From SIG299 sp045531895 (GTDB lineage Bacteria > Bacillota > Clostridia > Lachnospirales > Lachnospiraceae), in contig JAZSEW010000077.1 of assembly GCA_045531895.1 (NCBI GenBank), positions 1-22,780 on the forward strand: a stretch of DNA of 22,780 nucleotides. Reading direction: 5' to 3'. Shown here piece by piece: positions 1 to 6,923 of this stretch; position 1 is the stretch's first letter, and each line of letters opens with the position of its first letter. The notes below the pieces were generated by a model that saw nothing but the letters and a program-made list of their open reading frames with translations, ran no database searches and was not told where the DNA came from. The position numbers and the translations under genes are program-made.

Positions 1-789
1 AAGTAAGATAACTACAATGTACATTAAAGAATTTGATGCATGTTCTGCAAGCTGCTTTACTACACCACATTCACGGAACAGGTTACCAAGCATTAACATA
101 CCAAGAAGTGGCGCTGTATCCGGTAAAATAAGTACTACTACGATTGTTACAACGATAGGGAATAAAATCTTTTCTAACTTGGATACAGGACGAAGCTGCT
201 CCATCTTGATTTTTCTTTCCTCTTCTGTTGTTAAAAGTTTCATAATCGGAGGCTGAATAATCGGAACCAGGGACATATAAGTATATGCTGCCACTGCAAT
301 AGGACCCATTAAATCAGTCTGACCAAGCTTAGCTGCAAGGAAAATGGAGGTAGGACCGTCAGCACCACCGATAATGGAGATAGCTGCCGCTGCCTTGCCA
401 TTGAATCCAAGCATAATAGCGAAAAAGTACGCTGCGAAAATACCAATCTGAGCTGCCGCACCAAGAAGGAAGCTCTTTGGGTTTGCAATTAACGGACCAA
501 AGTCGGTCATTGCACCAACGCCCATGAAAATCAGGGACGGAAGAATTGCCCACTCATCCAGCAGGAAGAAGTAATGTAACAAACCGCCTTCTTCCATAAT
601 TGGAGGATACATGTTAACCAATAACATACCAAAGGAAATCGGAACTAACAGGAGTGGTTCGTATCCGCGGGCGATAGCCAGATACAAAAATACCAGTGCT
701 ACCGCAATCATCAGATAGTTTCCCCAAGTAAGGTTAGCGAAACCTGTCTGACCTGCAAGATTTTGCAGAATCTCTAAAATGTTATCCAT
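1..789 (-). CDS. Sodium-pumping decarboxylase beta subunit (OadB/MmdB/GcdB family), 3' end beyond window
   Basis: Reading the minus strand from the ATG at 789 gives 263 codons without a stop, running off the left edge; the family is usually about 375 residues, so roughly the last third is missing. The N-terminus (Met-Asp-Asn-Ile-Leu) is followed by hydrophobic segments and two hallmark family motifs: EWAILPSLIFMGVGAMTDFG and GGADGPTSIF. The latter holds the conserved aspartate implicated in Na+ coupling in Klebsiella OadB. The segment YTYMSLVPIIQPPIMK is also typical. The membrane-embedded beta subunit decarboxylates carboxybiotin and exports Na+. AAGGAGG sits 9 bases before the ATG, and the gene starts 18 bases after the biotin carrier gene, so it is the last visible member of that operon. 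Family is secure; substrate is set by the alpha subunit. Confidence 0.95.
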   Translation of the reverse strand, partial: MDNILEILQNLAGQTGFANLTWGNYLMIAVALVFLYLAIARGYEPLLLVPISFGMLLVNMYPPIMEEGGLLHYFFLLDEWAILPSLIFMGVGAMTDFGPLIANPKSFLLGAAAQIGIFAAYFFAIMLGFNGKAAAAISIIGGADGPTSIFLAAKLGQTDLMGPIAVAAYTYMSLVPIIQPPIMKLLTTEEERKIKMEQLRPVSKLEKILFPIVVTIVVVLILPDTAPLLGMLMLGNLFRECGVVKQLAEHASNSLMYIVVILL

Positions 790-807
790 TTAAGGTTTCC
801 TCCTTAA

Positions 808-1182
808 TTAGTTTAAAGTAGCTAAAACTGCTCCTGCCTCTACCTGCTCACCTACGGAAGTGTTAACACTTGCAACAGTACCATCCTGAGGTGCTACAAT
901 TTCGTTTTCCATCTTCATTGCTTCTAAAACGATGAGAACATCGCCCTTCTTTACTGCCTGACCTGCTGCTACCTTAACACCAAGAATCTTACCAGGCATT
1001 GGAGCGTTTACCTTTACGCCGCCCTGCGCGCCTGCCGGTGCTGCTGCCTTTGGAGCAGGAGCCGCCTTAGGTGCAGGTGCTGCTTTTGGAGCTGCTGCTA
1101 CAGGAGCTGCTACTGCGCCGGTTCCTTCTTCTACGGTTACATCATAAACATTACCATTTACAGTAATTGTATAAGTCTTCAT
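808..1182 (-). CDS. Biotin carboxyl carrier subunit of the decarboxylase
   Basis: A 124-residue protein with the classic layout of the gamma subunit of Na+-pumping decarboxylases. It has a short N-terminal segment (MKTYTITVNGNVYDVTVEE), a flexible Ala/Pro/Lys linker at about residues 25-52 with repeated APAPKA units, and a C-terminal biotinyl domain. The biotinylation motif EAMKMEN is present, with the central lysine as attachment site. In the family, this protein carries CO2 as carboxybiotin from the soluble carboxyltransferase to the membrane beta subunit. AGGAGG lies 9 bases before the ATG. It sits 18 bases from both the preceding OadG-like gene and the following beta subunit gene, consistent with one transcript. 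It could be annotated loosely as acetyl-CoA carboxylase BCCP, but the neighbours and linker argue for the decarboxylase. Confidence 0.95.
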   Translation of the reverse strand: MKTYTITVNGNVYDVTVEEGTGAVAAPVAAAPKAAPAPKAAPAPKAAAPAGAQGGVKVNAPMPGKILGVKVAAGQAVKKGDVLIVLEAMKMENEIVAPQDGTVASVNTSVGEQVEAGAVLATLN

Positions 1183-1200
1183 TTTGAAATCCTCCTAAAA

Positions 1201-1599
1201 TTAAGCATTCTGCCATCTGCTGTTACGCTTTTTGATGGAACGTACTACTAAATCACCTTCTACCACATTACCCTGTGCTTCTTCATACGCATGAATCGCA
1301 GCGGTAATGACAGCAATCAGTTCTAAATCATCCATTTCCGGAGCCGCTTCCGTTACTGGAGCAGGAGCCGGGGCTGGTTCTGCTTTCGGTGCCGGAGCCT
1401 TGCCTGCCTTTTTCTCTGCAAGCTTCTGTTCAAATTTATTGATATACTTGAACAGAGAAATTACAAAGCTAATAAATAACAGAGCTAAAAATACAACTGT
1501 AATACCAATAATTGTATTCACTGTAGCTTCTGCCATGGCATCTTCAATGCTTGCCCACCATCCGGCGATACCACCAGCTAATAAACATAAATTTGTCAT
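1201..1599 (-). CDS. OadG/MmdD-like small membrane subunit of the decarboxylase
   Basis: A 132-residue protein with an N-terminal stretch of moderate hydrophobicity, a clear transmembrane helix (about residues 30-50, IIGITVVFLALLFISFVISL), an Ala/Pro linker (about 66-85), and a conserved C-terminal block (ELIAVITAAIHAYEE ... VVRSIKKRNSRWQNA). That C-terminal block is what is seen in the delta subunit of methylmalonyl-CoA decarboxylases and in the C-terminus of OadG-type proteins. In the family this subunit holds the soluble carboxyltransferase to the membrane beta subunit and stabilises the complex. GGAGG lies 6 bases before the ATG, inside the 14-base gap after the carboxyltransferase stop. 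Small subunits of this family diverge quickly, so the family call rests on the tail motif, the single helix and the operon position. Confidence 0.88.
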   Translation of the reverse strand: MTNLCLLAGGIAGWWASIEDAMAEATVNTIIGITVVFLALLFISFVISLFKYINKFEQKLAEKKAGKAPAPKAEPAPAPAPVTEAAPEMDDLELIAVITAAIHAYEEAQGNVVEGDLVVRSIKKRNSRWQNA

Positions 1600-1613
1600 A
1601 TGCTACCTCCGTC

Positions 1614-3044
1614 CTAGATTGTGCCGTGTTTCTTAGCCGGCTGCGCATCTCTCTTGGAATATAACATACCAAACGCATAGGAAAGGTGCTGTCGTAAGCT
1701 GTCTGCGGAAACAATAGCATCTACATAGCCGCGCTTAGCTGCTGCTTCTGCGCTACCCTGCAAGGATGCATAGGCATCTGCCACAGCCTTTCTGTCATCT
1801 GCAGTCTTTTCCGGAGCGATAATCTGTGCTGCCAGTGCAGCATCCATCATACCAATCTTTGCACCTTCTACTGCAAATACCATATCTGCACCAATGTGCT
1901 TGGAATTCATAACAATATATGTACTACCGTAAGCCATACCGGAAACTACGTTTACCTTAGCTACGGTTGCATTTGCAAATGCTGCGGTAAGCTTTGCAGC
2001 TGCTACTGCAATGCTCTTTTCTTCACAAACCGTTGCCTTGTAGCCGTTTACGTTTGTAAAGGATACCACCGGAATACCGAAAGCATCACAGAACTTAACG
2101 AACGCAGCTGCCTTTTCACAGCCTGCGGTTGTTAAGGAAGCGTCGAACTTTTCTGCCGCCTTACCATTTTCATCTAATACTGCAGTTCTGTTAGCTACTG
2201 CACCAACAGTCATGCCGTCCAACTTAATGAAGCCGGTTACCATTTCCTTCGCATATGCTGCCTTTACTTCGAAGAAGAAGTTTTCATCGGAAAGGTCTGC
2301 TAAAGCCTGTGCAGGGTCTGCACTTAAAGCATCGAAAGATACTGCACGGTTTAAGCTGTCTACACAGTCAACAACTGCTTCAGCTTCGTTGTTGGCAGGT
2401 AAAATGGAAATCAAAGTACGAATGCTTGCAAGAACCTCTGCCTCATCTTCCTTTACCACATCTACCGCACCGCAAGCTGCCTGATATTCTGCCGCTGCTG
2501 TGTCGCACTTTGCTGTATAATTACCCTCTAAAGCATTAGGGGAATTTACAAATAACTTTGCTTGTGCTTTTGGCATAAACGTAAAATCGGATAATGCTGC
2601 GGAAATTGCAGAACCTCCACCACATGTACCAAATACTGCCGTCACCTGCGGAACCACGCCGGAAGCAAGGGTCTGCTTGAAATAAACCTCACCAAAGCCT
2701 GCCAGTGCATCTGTTGCTTCCTGTAAACGGATACCTGCACAATCTACAAGTCCGATAACCGGAGCACCTGTCTTTAATGCAAGATCATATAATCTTACAA
2801 TCTTCTTGGCGTGCATTTCGCCGATAGTACCATGAAGTACCTTTGCGTCCTGGCTGTAAACATATACCAGGCTTCCGTCAATCAGTCCATATCCGGTGAT
2901 AACACCGTCAGATGGAGCATCGCTCTTTGGCAGGTCAAAGTCGGTATTTCTCTTTGTAACCAGTGCGCCAATTTCAACAAAGCTGTTGTCATCAAGCAAT
3001 GCGGTAATTCTGTCTTTTGCAGACATTTGAGTTGAATTTCCCAT
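1614..3044 (-). CDS. Acyl-CoA carboxyltransferase, alpha subunit of a sodium-pumping decarboxylase (divergent MmdA-like)
   Basis: A 476-residue crotonase-fold carboxyltransferase (N and C half domains) related to MmdA, PccB and the 12S transcarboxylase. Recognisable segments are RITALLDDNSFVEIG, GVITGYGLIDGSLVYVYSQD, GEMHAKKIVRLYDLAL, EATDALAGFGEVYF, KFCDAFGIPVVSF and the C-terminal AAKRGYVDAIV ... AKKHGTI. It should move a carboxyl group from an acyl-CoA to the biotin carrier encoded downstream. This is not the TIM-barrel OadA type, so oxaloacetate is unlikely; methylmalonyl-, malonyl- or glutaconyl-CoA are candidates. It lacks about 30-35 N-terminal residues seen in MmdA and has altered active-site loops (GTCGGGSAIS for GPCAGGAVYS; AYGSTY for AYGGSY). 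Start: ATG with GGAGG 7 bases upstream. No biotin carboxylase gene is nearby, supporting a decarboxylase rather than a carboxylase. Function class is secure, substrate is not. Confidence 0.88.
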   Translation of the reverse strand: MGNSTQMSAKDRITALLDDNSFVEIGALVTKRNTDFDLPKSDAPSDGVITGYGLIDGSLVYVYSQDAKVLHGTIGEMHAKKIVRLYDLALKTGAPVIGLVDCAGIRLQEATDALAGFGEVYFKQTLASGVVPQVTAVFGTCGGGSAISAALSDFTFMPKAQAKLFVNSPNALEGNYTAKCDTAAAEYQAACGAVDVVKEDEAEVLASIRTLISILPANNEAEAVVDCVDSLNRAVSFDALSADPAQALADLSDENFFFEVKAAYAKEMVTGFIKLDGMTVGAVANRTAVLDENGKAAEKFDASLTTAGCEKAAAFVKFCDAFGIPVVSFTNVNGYKATVCEEKSIAVAAAKLTAAFANATVAKVNVVSGMAYGSTYIVMNSKHIGADMVFAVEGAKIGMMDAALAAQIIAPEKTADDRKAVADAYASLQGSAEAAAKRGYVDAIVSADSLRQHLSYAFGMLYSKRDAQPAKKHGTI

Positions 3045-3084
3045 TTCTTAGCCTCCATATTTTTATATTTAGCAACTCCGTGAG

Positions 3085-3098
3085 TGTAAACGCTTTCA
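3085..3098 (-). promoter_or_regulatory. CcpA catabolite-responsive element (cre)
   Basis: On the minus strand this reads TGAAAGCGTTTACA, matching every fixed position of the Gram-positive cre consensus TGWAANCGNTNWCA. It sits about 20-30 bases downstream of the start point predicted from the -10 box at 3124-3129, inside the leader of the decarboxylase operon. CcpA bound downstream of the start usually represses, so the operon is probably turned down when preferred sugars are present (inference). Confidence 0.75.
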
Positions 3099-3123
3099 CG
3101 AAGAACAATTTTCTGCCAATATA

Positions 3124-3152
3124 ATTATATCTAATTGAGAAAAGAAAAGCAA
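3124..3152 (-). promoter_or_regulatory. SigA-type promoter of the decarboxylase operon
   Basis: The -10 box TATAAT (3124-3129) is perfect. It is separated by exactly 17 bases from a weak -35 box TTGCTT (3147-3152). The predicted leader before the carboxyltransferase ATG is about 70 bases and includes the cre box. Confidence 0.65.
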
Positions 3153-3198
3153 TAGCAAAAAGGTACAAAATAACATTAATCTTTACTGCACTTTTACC

Positions 3199-3241
3199 AA
3201 AAAAAGCGGTCCGACAACCACAAAATATGATGCCGGACCGC
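3199..3241 (-). terminator. Rho-independent terminator of the seven-gene dlt-like operon
   Basis: On the minus strand an 11-bp stem (arms GCGGTCCGGCA and TGTCGGACCGC, one G-T pair) closes a 14-base loop and is followed at once by seven T residues. It lies downstream of the lipoprotein gene and upstream of the decarboxylase promoter, so it separates the two operons. Confidence 0.9.
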
Positions 3242-3306
3242 AAAAATCACCCTTTATTTTGTTTCCAATGTGGACTAAATAGTTATAAACCAGATTCCAC
3301 ACTCAT

Positions 3307-3879
3307 TTACTGCACATCCAGTGCACCGGAAGCGTACTCAATGGAAGTAATTTCATCGCCTTCCAGAATGAACTTCAACTTCATTCCTTCTTTTTCAAAA
3401 ACAAGCATGCCAAATTCTTCTTTAAAACCTTCACCGTAAGCAGCAATCATATCTGCCTTTGTTTCAAACAGAGCCACACCCTCCGGTGTTTCAATTAAAT
3501 CATCACAGAAGAACACCCCTGCGATATAATCCTTACCTTCCAATTCGTAAGTATCTACTTCAAAGCTACCGTAATTATAGTTCTTATCCAGACCTTCAAA
3601 AGCGCAACTTGGTGCTTCAAAATAAGAATTTGCTTTGCCTAATGCTTCAATAATCGGAGCTGCTTCCATATCCATACCAATTTTTACACCGTTATATTCA
3701 AATACATAACCTTTTGGTTCACTAACTTTATCTGACTTCTGAGTAGCAGCATTTCCGGAACTTTGATTATTCTGTTCTACTTTTGTAGGCTCTGTATTGT
3801 TTTCACCATTTTCCGCATTTTCTTTGCCACAGCCGACAAACATCACAGCCATAACTAATACTAACAATAATTTTTTCAT
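3307..3879 (-). CDS. Lipoprotein of unknown function
   Basis: A 190-residue protein with a lipoprotein signal peptide: Met-Lys-Lys, a hydrophobic core (LLLVLVMAVMF) and a lipobox VGC at Cys17. An Asn/Glu/Thr-rich linker follows (about residues 18-50), then a soluble domain of about 130 residues starting near YVFEYNGVKIGMDM. After maturation it should be anchored to the outer face of the membrane. The start is the ATG at 3879, with GGAGG 8 bases upstream; a longer in-frame start at 3954 would put 25 charged residues before the signal peptide and overlap the upstream gene. It follows the DltD-like gene after 47 bases with no terminator between, so it is probably the last gene of that operon. 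I do not recognise a named family. Two cysteines in the mature domain (in PSCAFEG and FFCDD) could form a disulfide, but this is a guess. Confidence 0.85.
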   Translation of the reverse strand: MKKLLLVLVMAVMFVGCGKENAENGENNTEPTKVEQNNQSSGNAATQKSDKVSEPKGYVFEYNGVKIGMDMEAAPIIEALGKANSYFEAPSCAFEGLDKNYNYGSFEVDTYELEGKDYIAGVFFCDDLIETPEGVALFETKADMIAAYGEGFKEEFGMLVFEKEGMKLKFILEGDEITSIEYASGALDVQ

Positions 3880-3926
3880 TTTAATATCCTCCTGTTTTTT
3901 TACTTTAGCAATCTTCAATTTTCTGC

Positions 3927-4994
3927 TTATTTCTGCCCTTTTTTCTCCTGCCATTCTTTTGTCTGGCGGTCGATTTCTGCATAATAAGACATCAGTTTTT
4001 CTTCCCAGACAGCTTCCAGCTTTGCCTCTCCTCTCCGGCTCTTCAGTCCGATACCGTTACTTAAATATTCGCCCAGCCACCGGGTTGTTTTTTCTGCACC
4101 GGACAAATTCAAATGCAGACCTCCATCATAAGTATCCGTGGCAAAATCCAGACCACATTCCTCCACAAGCTCCAGAAAGTTAATATATACCAAATCATTT
4201 TTTTTTGCATATTCTTCCATTTGAACTTCCCACTCGTCATACCAATACGGATACAGGCTTGGAGCCTTGATTAAAATCAACTGCACGCCCTTTTCCTTAC
4301 AAAGTGCCGTCATCTTATCCAGATATTCATAGACGGTATCTCCAAAGGAGTAGTCTGCCAGAGGTCTGCCCTTGGGAACGTTTTCTGCCGGTTTTTCATC
4401 CACTCTCATATAATAACCGTTGAAGGTTACCTTATCCCTGTGAAACAAATATTTAAAATCATCTCCGGTAAGTTCGGTAATTCTTGTATGGTACCGAAGA
4501 ATCGGAAACACATAGTCCAGAAACTGCTCGTCACTCATCATGGATGCCCGGATAGAATTTACTTTGGATAAAGACCACTTCATACCATCCAGTGTCATTC
4601 TGTTGTACGCCTCATTCTGGGGCACATTATACTTCATGGATAAAATATTAAAGATGATTACTTCCGGTGTTTCATACTTTAAGGTTTCTTCCAACAGATA
4701 ATAAGACTGCCAGATTAACTGTTGGGCACTTCCACGGATATAACTGTTAATTCCATACTCCTCCCACAAAAGGGCAGGTGTAAAGTTTTCATATACCTCA
4801 CAGTCACCGATAAATACCACGTCATGGTCGTGCTCCTCGTCATAATACTCTGCAATCATAGCACCTTCTACAATGCCTGTCATATACTTAGGTACCAGCA
4901 GCCGTTGAAGCAATGCCAATGAAACCAGTACACAAACCGTAACCCCACAGACAGCAAGCACCTTCCGGCTTCTGCTTTTTTTCTTATCTTCCAC
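3927..4994 (-). CDS. DltD-like / SGNH-type membrane-anchored acyltransferase or hydrolase with Cys at the nucleophile position
   Basis: With the GTG start at 4994 the protein has 355 residues. It has a basic N-terminus, one transmembrane helix (about 12-34) and an extracytoplasmic domain. Block I of the SGNH fold is visible as VVFIGDCEVYENF, where the usual GDS serine is Cys65 (codon TGT at 4800-4802). The C-terminal Asp-His block is YDGGLHLNLSGAEK (Asp290, His294). This layout and its place after an MBOAT gene match DltD, which completes transfer of D-alanine to teichoic acid, and also AlgX/AlgJ-like partners of MBOATs. Start choice: AAAGGAAG lies 5' of adjacent TTG (4997) and GTG (4994) codons, just after the MBOAT stop. 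The longest open frame, from 5069, would overlap MBOAT by 56 bases and lacks a good site. It could be a hydrolase rather than a transferase; the operon favours transfer. Confidence 0.8.
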   Translation of the reverse strand: MEDKKKSRSRKVLAVCGVTVCVLVSLALLQRLLVPKYMTGIVEGAMIAEYYDEEHDHDVVFIGDCEVYENFTPALLWEEYGINSYIRGSAQQLIWQSYYLLEETLKYETPEVIIFNILSMKYNVPQNEAYNRMTLDGMKWSLSKVNSIRASMMSDEQFLDYVFPILRYHTRITELTGDDFKYLFHRDKVTFNGYYMRVDEKPAENVPKGRPLADYSFGDTVYEYLDKMTALCKEKGVQLILIKAPSLYPYWYDEWEVQMEEYAKKNDLVYINFLELVEECGLDFATDTYDGGLHLNLSGAEKTTRWLGEYLSNGIGLKSRRGEAKLEAVWEEKLMSYYAEIDRQTKEWQEKKGQK

Positions 4995-5013
4995 CAAAAA
5001 ATCTTCCTTTCTG

Positions 5014-6609
5014 TTAAAACTGGTTGTAAATAAACTGGCTGGCATCATAACCCACACCATAAGCACCAAACAACAGCACTACTAAAAACAGCCCATACCA
5101 TACCAGTACCCGGACAGGGAATGCCTTTTGCCTGATTTTTGCCCGCACAGAACCACTGCGCTGCACCATACTGACAGTAAACATCATAAGCATTCCAAAA
5201 AATAAAATAACAAAGTCCTTTATTTCCAGACCAAGTGTTAACATACTTCCATCAAATAAAACATTCCAGTTCCATGTAGTAAACATGGTACCAAACATTT
5301 TGAAAGTGAGCGGCACATCACGGTAGCAGTCAAACATACGCAGACTGCTCATCAACAGGATGGTTCTTCCTACTCTAAACACCTTAAACCAAAATGCCCC
5401 ATCTGCCTTAGGAAACTTCTGATGAAACTTTCGGTACAATGGCTCCATTTCTTGAGAAATCATAATTACCACAAAGTTTCCAAGCCCCCAGACAATAAAG
5501 TTCCAGCTGGCACCATGCCAGATACCTGTGGTGAACCACACTACAAAAGAGGAAAGATACACAGGCATTCGTTTACCGATAACTTCTCCGAAATGCTTTC
5601 TGGCAAACCGTGAGAATTTTAACATCGGCTGACATACAGAAATCGGATAAAAAATATAATCCGTAAACCAGCTTCCCATGGTTATATGCCAACGGTTCCA
5701 GTACTCCTTGATATTTTTCGAAAAAAATGGACGATGGAAATTTTCTGCCACCCGGATGCCAAGTGTTTCCGCAATACCGATTGTAATATCAATACCACCG
5801 GTGAAATCCGCATATAATTCTAAAGCATAGAACAACATTCCGGCAAATACATATGCACCCTGATACTCTTCCGGCGCTTTAATTAATGTATTTACTGCTA
5901 CCAGCATGCGGTCAGCAATTACCATCTTCTTAAAATAACCCCACAAAACCCGCTGTAAACCGGAAGCTACTGTTGCTCCATCAAACTTGTGCTCCTTATA
6001 GAGAGTTTCTGCCAATGCATCAAAACGACTGATTGGTCCCTGCACCAGCTGTGGAAAAAAGGATACAAATAAAGCAAACCGGAAAGGATTTTTCTCAGCT
6101 TCATATTTTCCACGGTACACATCAATCATATAGCCCATGGACTGAAAGGTATAAAAGGAAATACCCATCGGCAACACAAAATCCACAAAGGTAAGCTGCG
6201 TGCTGCTTCCAAATGTATGCAGCACAGAATTCACATTGGAGATTGCAAAGTTTGTATACTTTAGCACCGCCAGAATGCCAATATTAATAAACAGGCATAA
6301 CAACAGCAGTCTCCACTGCTTCTTTTTTTCCTTTGCTTTATATTCTTTTCGTTCTTCTCTGGATAGTTCCTGCTTATGCTCCTTTATATATGCATCCACT
6401 TCCTTCTGAAGCGCTGTAATCTTTTGTGAAATCAGCCAAGTGGATACCGTAGTAATAAAAATATATGGCAGGAAGGATGCGCCTGCAAGAAAATAAAACA
6501 CATAGCTTGCAATAAGCAGCAATACCCACTGCCATTTTTTAGGTACTACATAATAAAGAACACAGGTCACCAGTACAAATAATAGAAATTCATACGATGT
6601 AAATAACAT
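5014..6609 (-). CDS. MBOAT-family membrane O-acyltransferase (DltB/AlgI-like) with DltX-like C-terminal tail
   Basis: A 531-residue polytopic membrane protein. Family hallmarks are PMGISFYTFQSMGYMIDVYRG, SFFPQLVQGPISR, NFHRPFFSKNIKEYWNRWHI (His308) and the catalytic-site motif GIWHGASWNFIVWG (His365). DltB and AlgI use this fold to pass an acyl group from a cytoplasmic carrier across the membrane. The charged, lysine-rich stretch at about residues 65-95 is probably cytoplasmic. The C-terminus is notable: a last transmembrane helix followed by YGVGYDASQFIYNQF, which resembles the single helix plus FIYNEF-type end of the small protein DltX. The ATG lies 18 bases after the carrier protein stop; its ribosome site (AGGAC) is weak, suggesting translational coupling to the carrier gene. 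Length exceeds DltB (about 400) and is near AlgI-type proteins. No separate dltX is seen nearby. Confidence 0.92.
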   Translation of the reverse strand: MLFTSYEFLLFVLVTCVLYYVVPKKWQWVLLLIASYVFYFLAGASFLPYIFITTVSTWLISQKITALQKEVDAYIKEHKQELSREERKEYKAKEKKKQWRLLLLCLFINIGILAVLKYTNFAISNVNSVLHTFGSSTQLTFVDFVLPMGISFYTFQSMGYMIDVYRGKYEAEKNPFRFALFVSFFPQLVQGPISRFDALAETLYKEHKFDGATVASGLQRVLWGYFKKMVIADRMLVAVNTLIKAPEEYQGAYVFAGMLFYALELYADFTGGIDITIGIAETLGIRVAENFHRPFFSKNIKEYWNRWHITMGSWFTDYIFYPISVCQPMLKFSRFARKHFGEVIGKRMPVYLSSFVVWFTTGIWHGASWNFIVWGLGNFVVIMISQEMEPLYRKFHQKFPKADGAFWFKVFRVGRTILLMSSLRMFDCYRDVPLTFKMFGTMFTTWNWNVLFDGSMLTLGLEIKDFVILFFGMLMMFTVSMVQRSGSVRAKIRQKAFPVRVLVWYGLFLVVLLFGAYGVGYDASQFIYNQF

Positions 6610-6627
6610 ACCCTGTCCGTCCTATTC

Positions 6628-6855
6628 TTAGTCTTCCATCAGACGCTCTACTAAAGCCCAAATTGCCTCTGCAGAATTAAAGTTCTCCGGTGTAATTTCC
6701 TCCGCAGAAATAGCAATGTCAAAATTATCGTTAATTTCTGCAATTAAAGAAACAATATCAAAGGAATCTAAAATTTTGTTATCTACCAAACTATCTTCTC
6801 TTTTAAAATCAATGTCCGGATGAAGACCGGATAAAATTTCAATAATGTCATCCAT
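6628..6855 (-). CDS. DltC-like aminoacyl carrier protein
   Basis: A 75-residue, strongly acidic carrier protein. The phosphopantetheine attachment serine is in KILDSFDIVSLIAEI, where the DSFD sequence is closer to DltC-type carriers than to the DSLD of fatty acid AcpP (also present in this window at 19417-19647). It should receive an aminoacyl group as a thioester from the adenylating ligase encoded just upstream and hand it to the MBOAT encoded just downstream. Start: the ATG at 6855 has AAGGAG 9 bases upstream; an in-frame TTG at 6885 would place ten lysine/asparagine-rich residues in front and cover this ribosome site, so it was rejected. The 68-base gap to the ligase stop holds only this ribosome site and no terminator. 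Confidence 0.9.
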   Translation of the reverse strand: MDDIIEILSGLHPDIDFKREDSLVDNKILDSFDIVSLIAEINDNFDIAISAEEITPENFNSAEAIWALVERLMED

Positions 6856-6923
6856 ACTGTTTTTCTCCTTATACTTATTATTCAAAATGTATTGTAGACC
6901 ATATCCCTGTATTCGTCAAATGA

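Noticed and set aside
1307..1636. Plus-strand Ala/Gly-rich open frame opposite the OadG-like gene
   Set aside because: It mirrors the Ala/Pro linker coding sequence of the real gene; composition explains the open frame.
2992..3243. Minus-strand open frame of 83 codons upstream of the carboxyltransferase
   Set aside because: It spans the terminator, promoter and cre box and overlaps the true gene start; it has no ribosome site.
3797..4183. Plus-strand open frame of 128 codons and other plus-strand frames across the window
   Set aside because: They lie opposite well-supported minus-strand genes, lack ribosome sites and show no domain-like sequence; they are antisense shadows.
4995..5069. Longer start for the DltD-like protein overlapping the MBOAT gene by 56 bases
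   Set aside because: The extra residues are a frame shadow of the MBOAT tail, and a ribosome site lies after the MBOAT stop next to GTG 4994.
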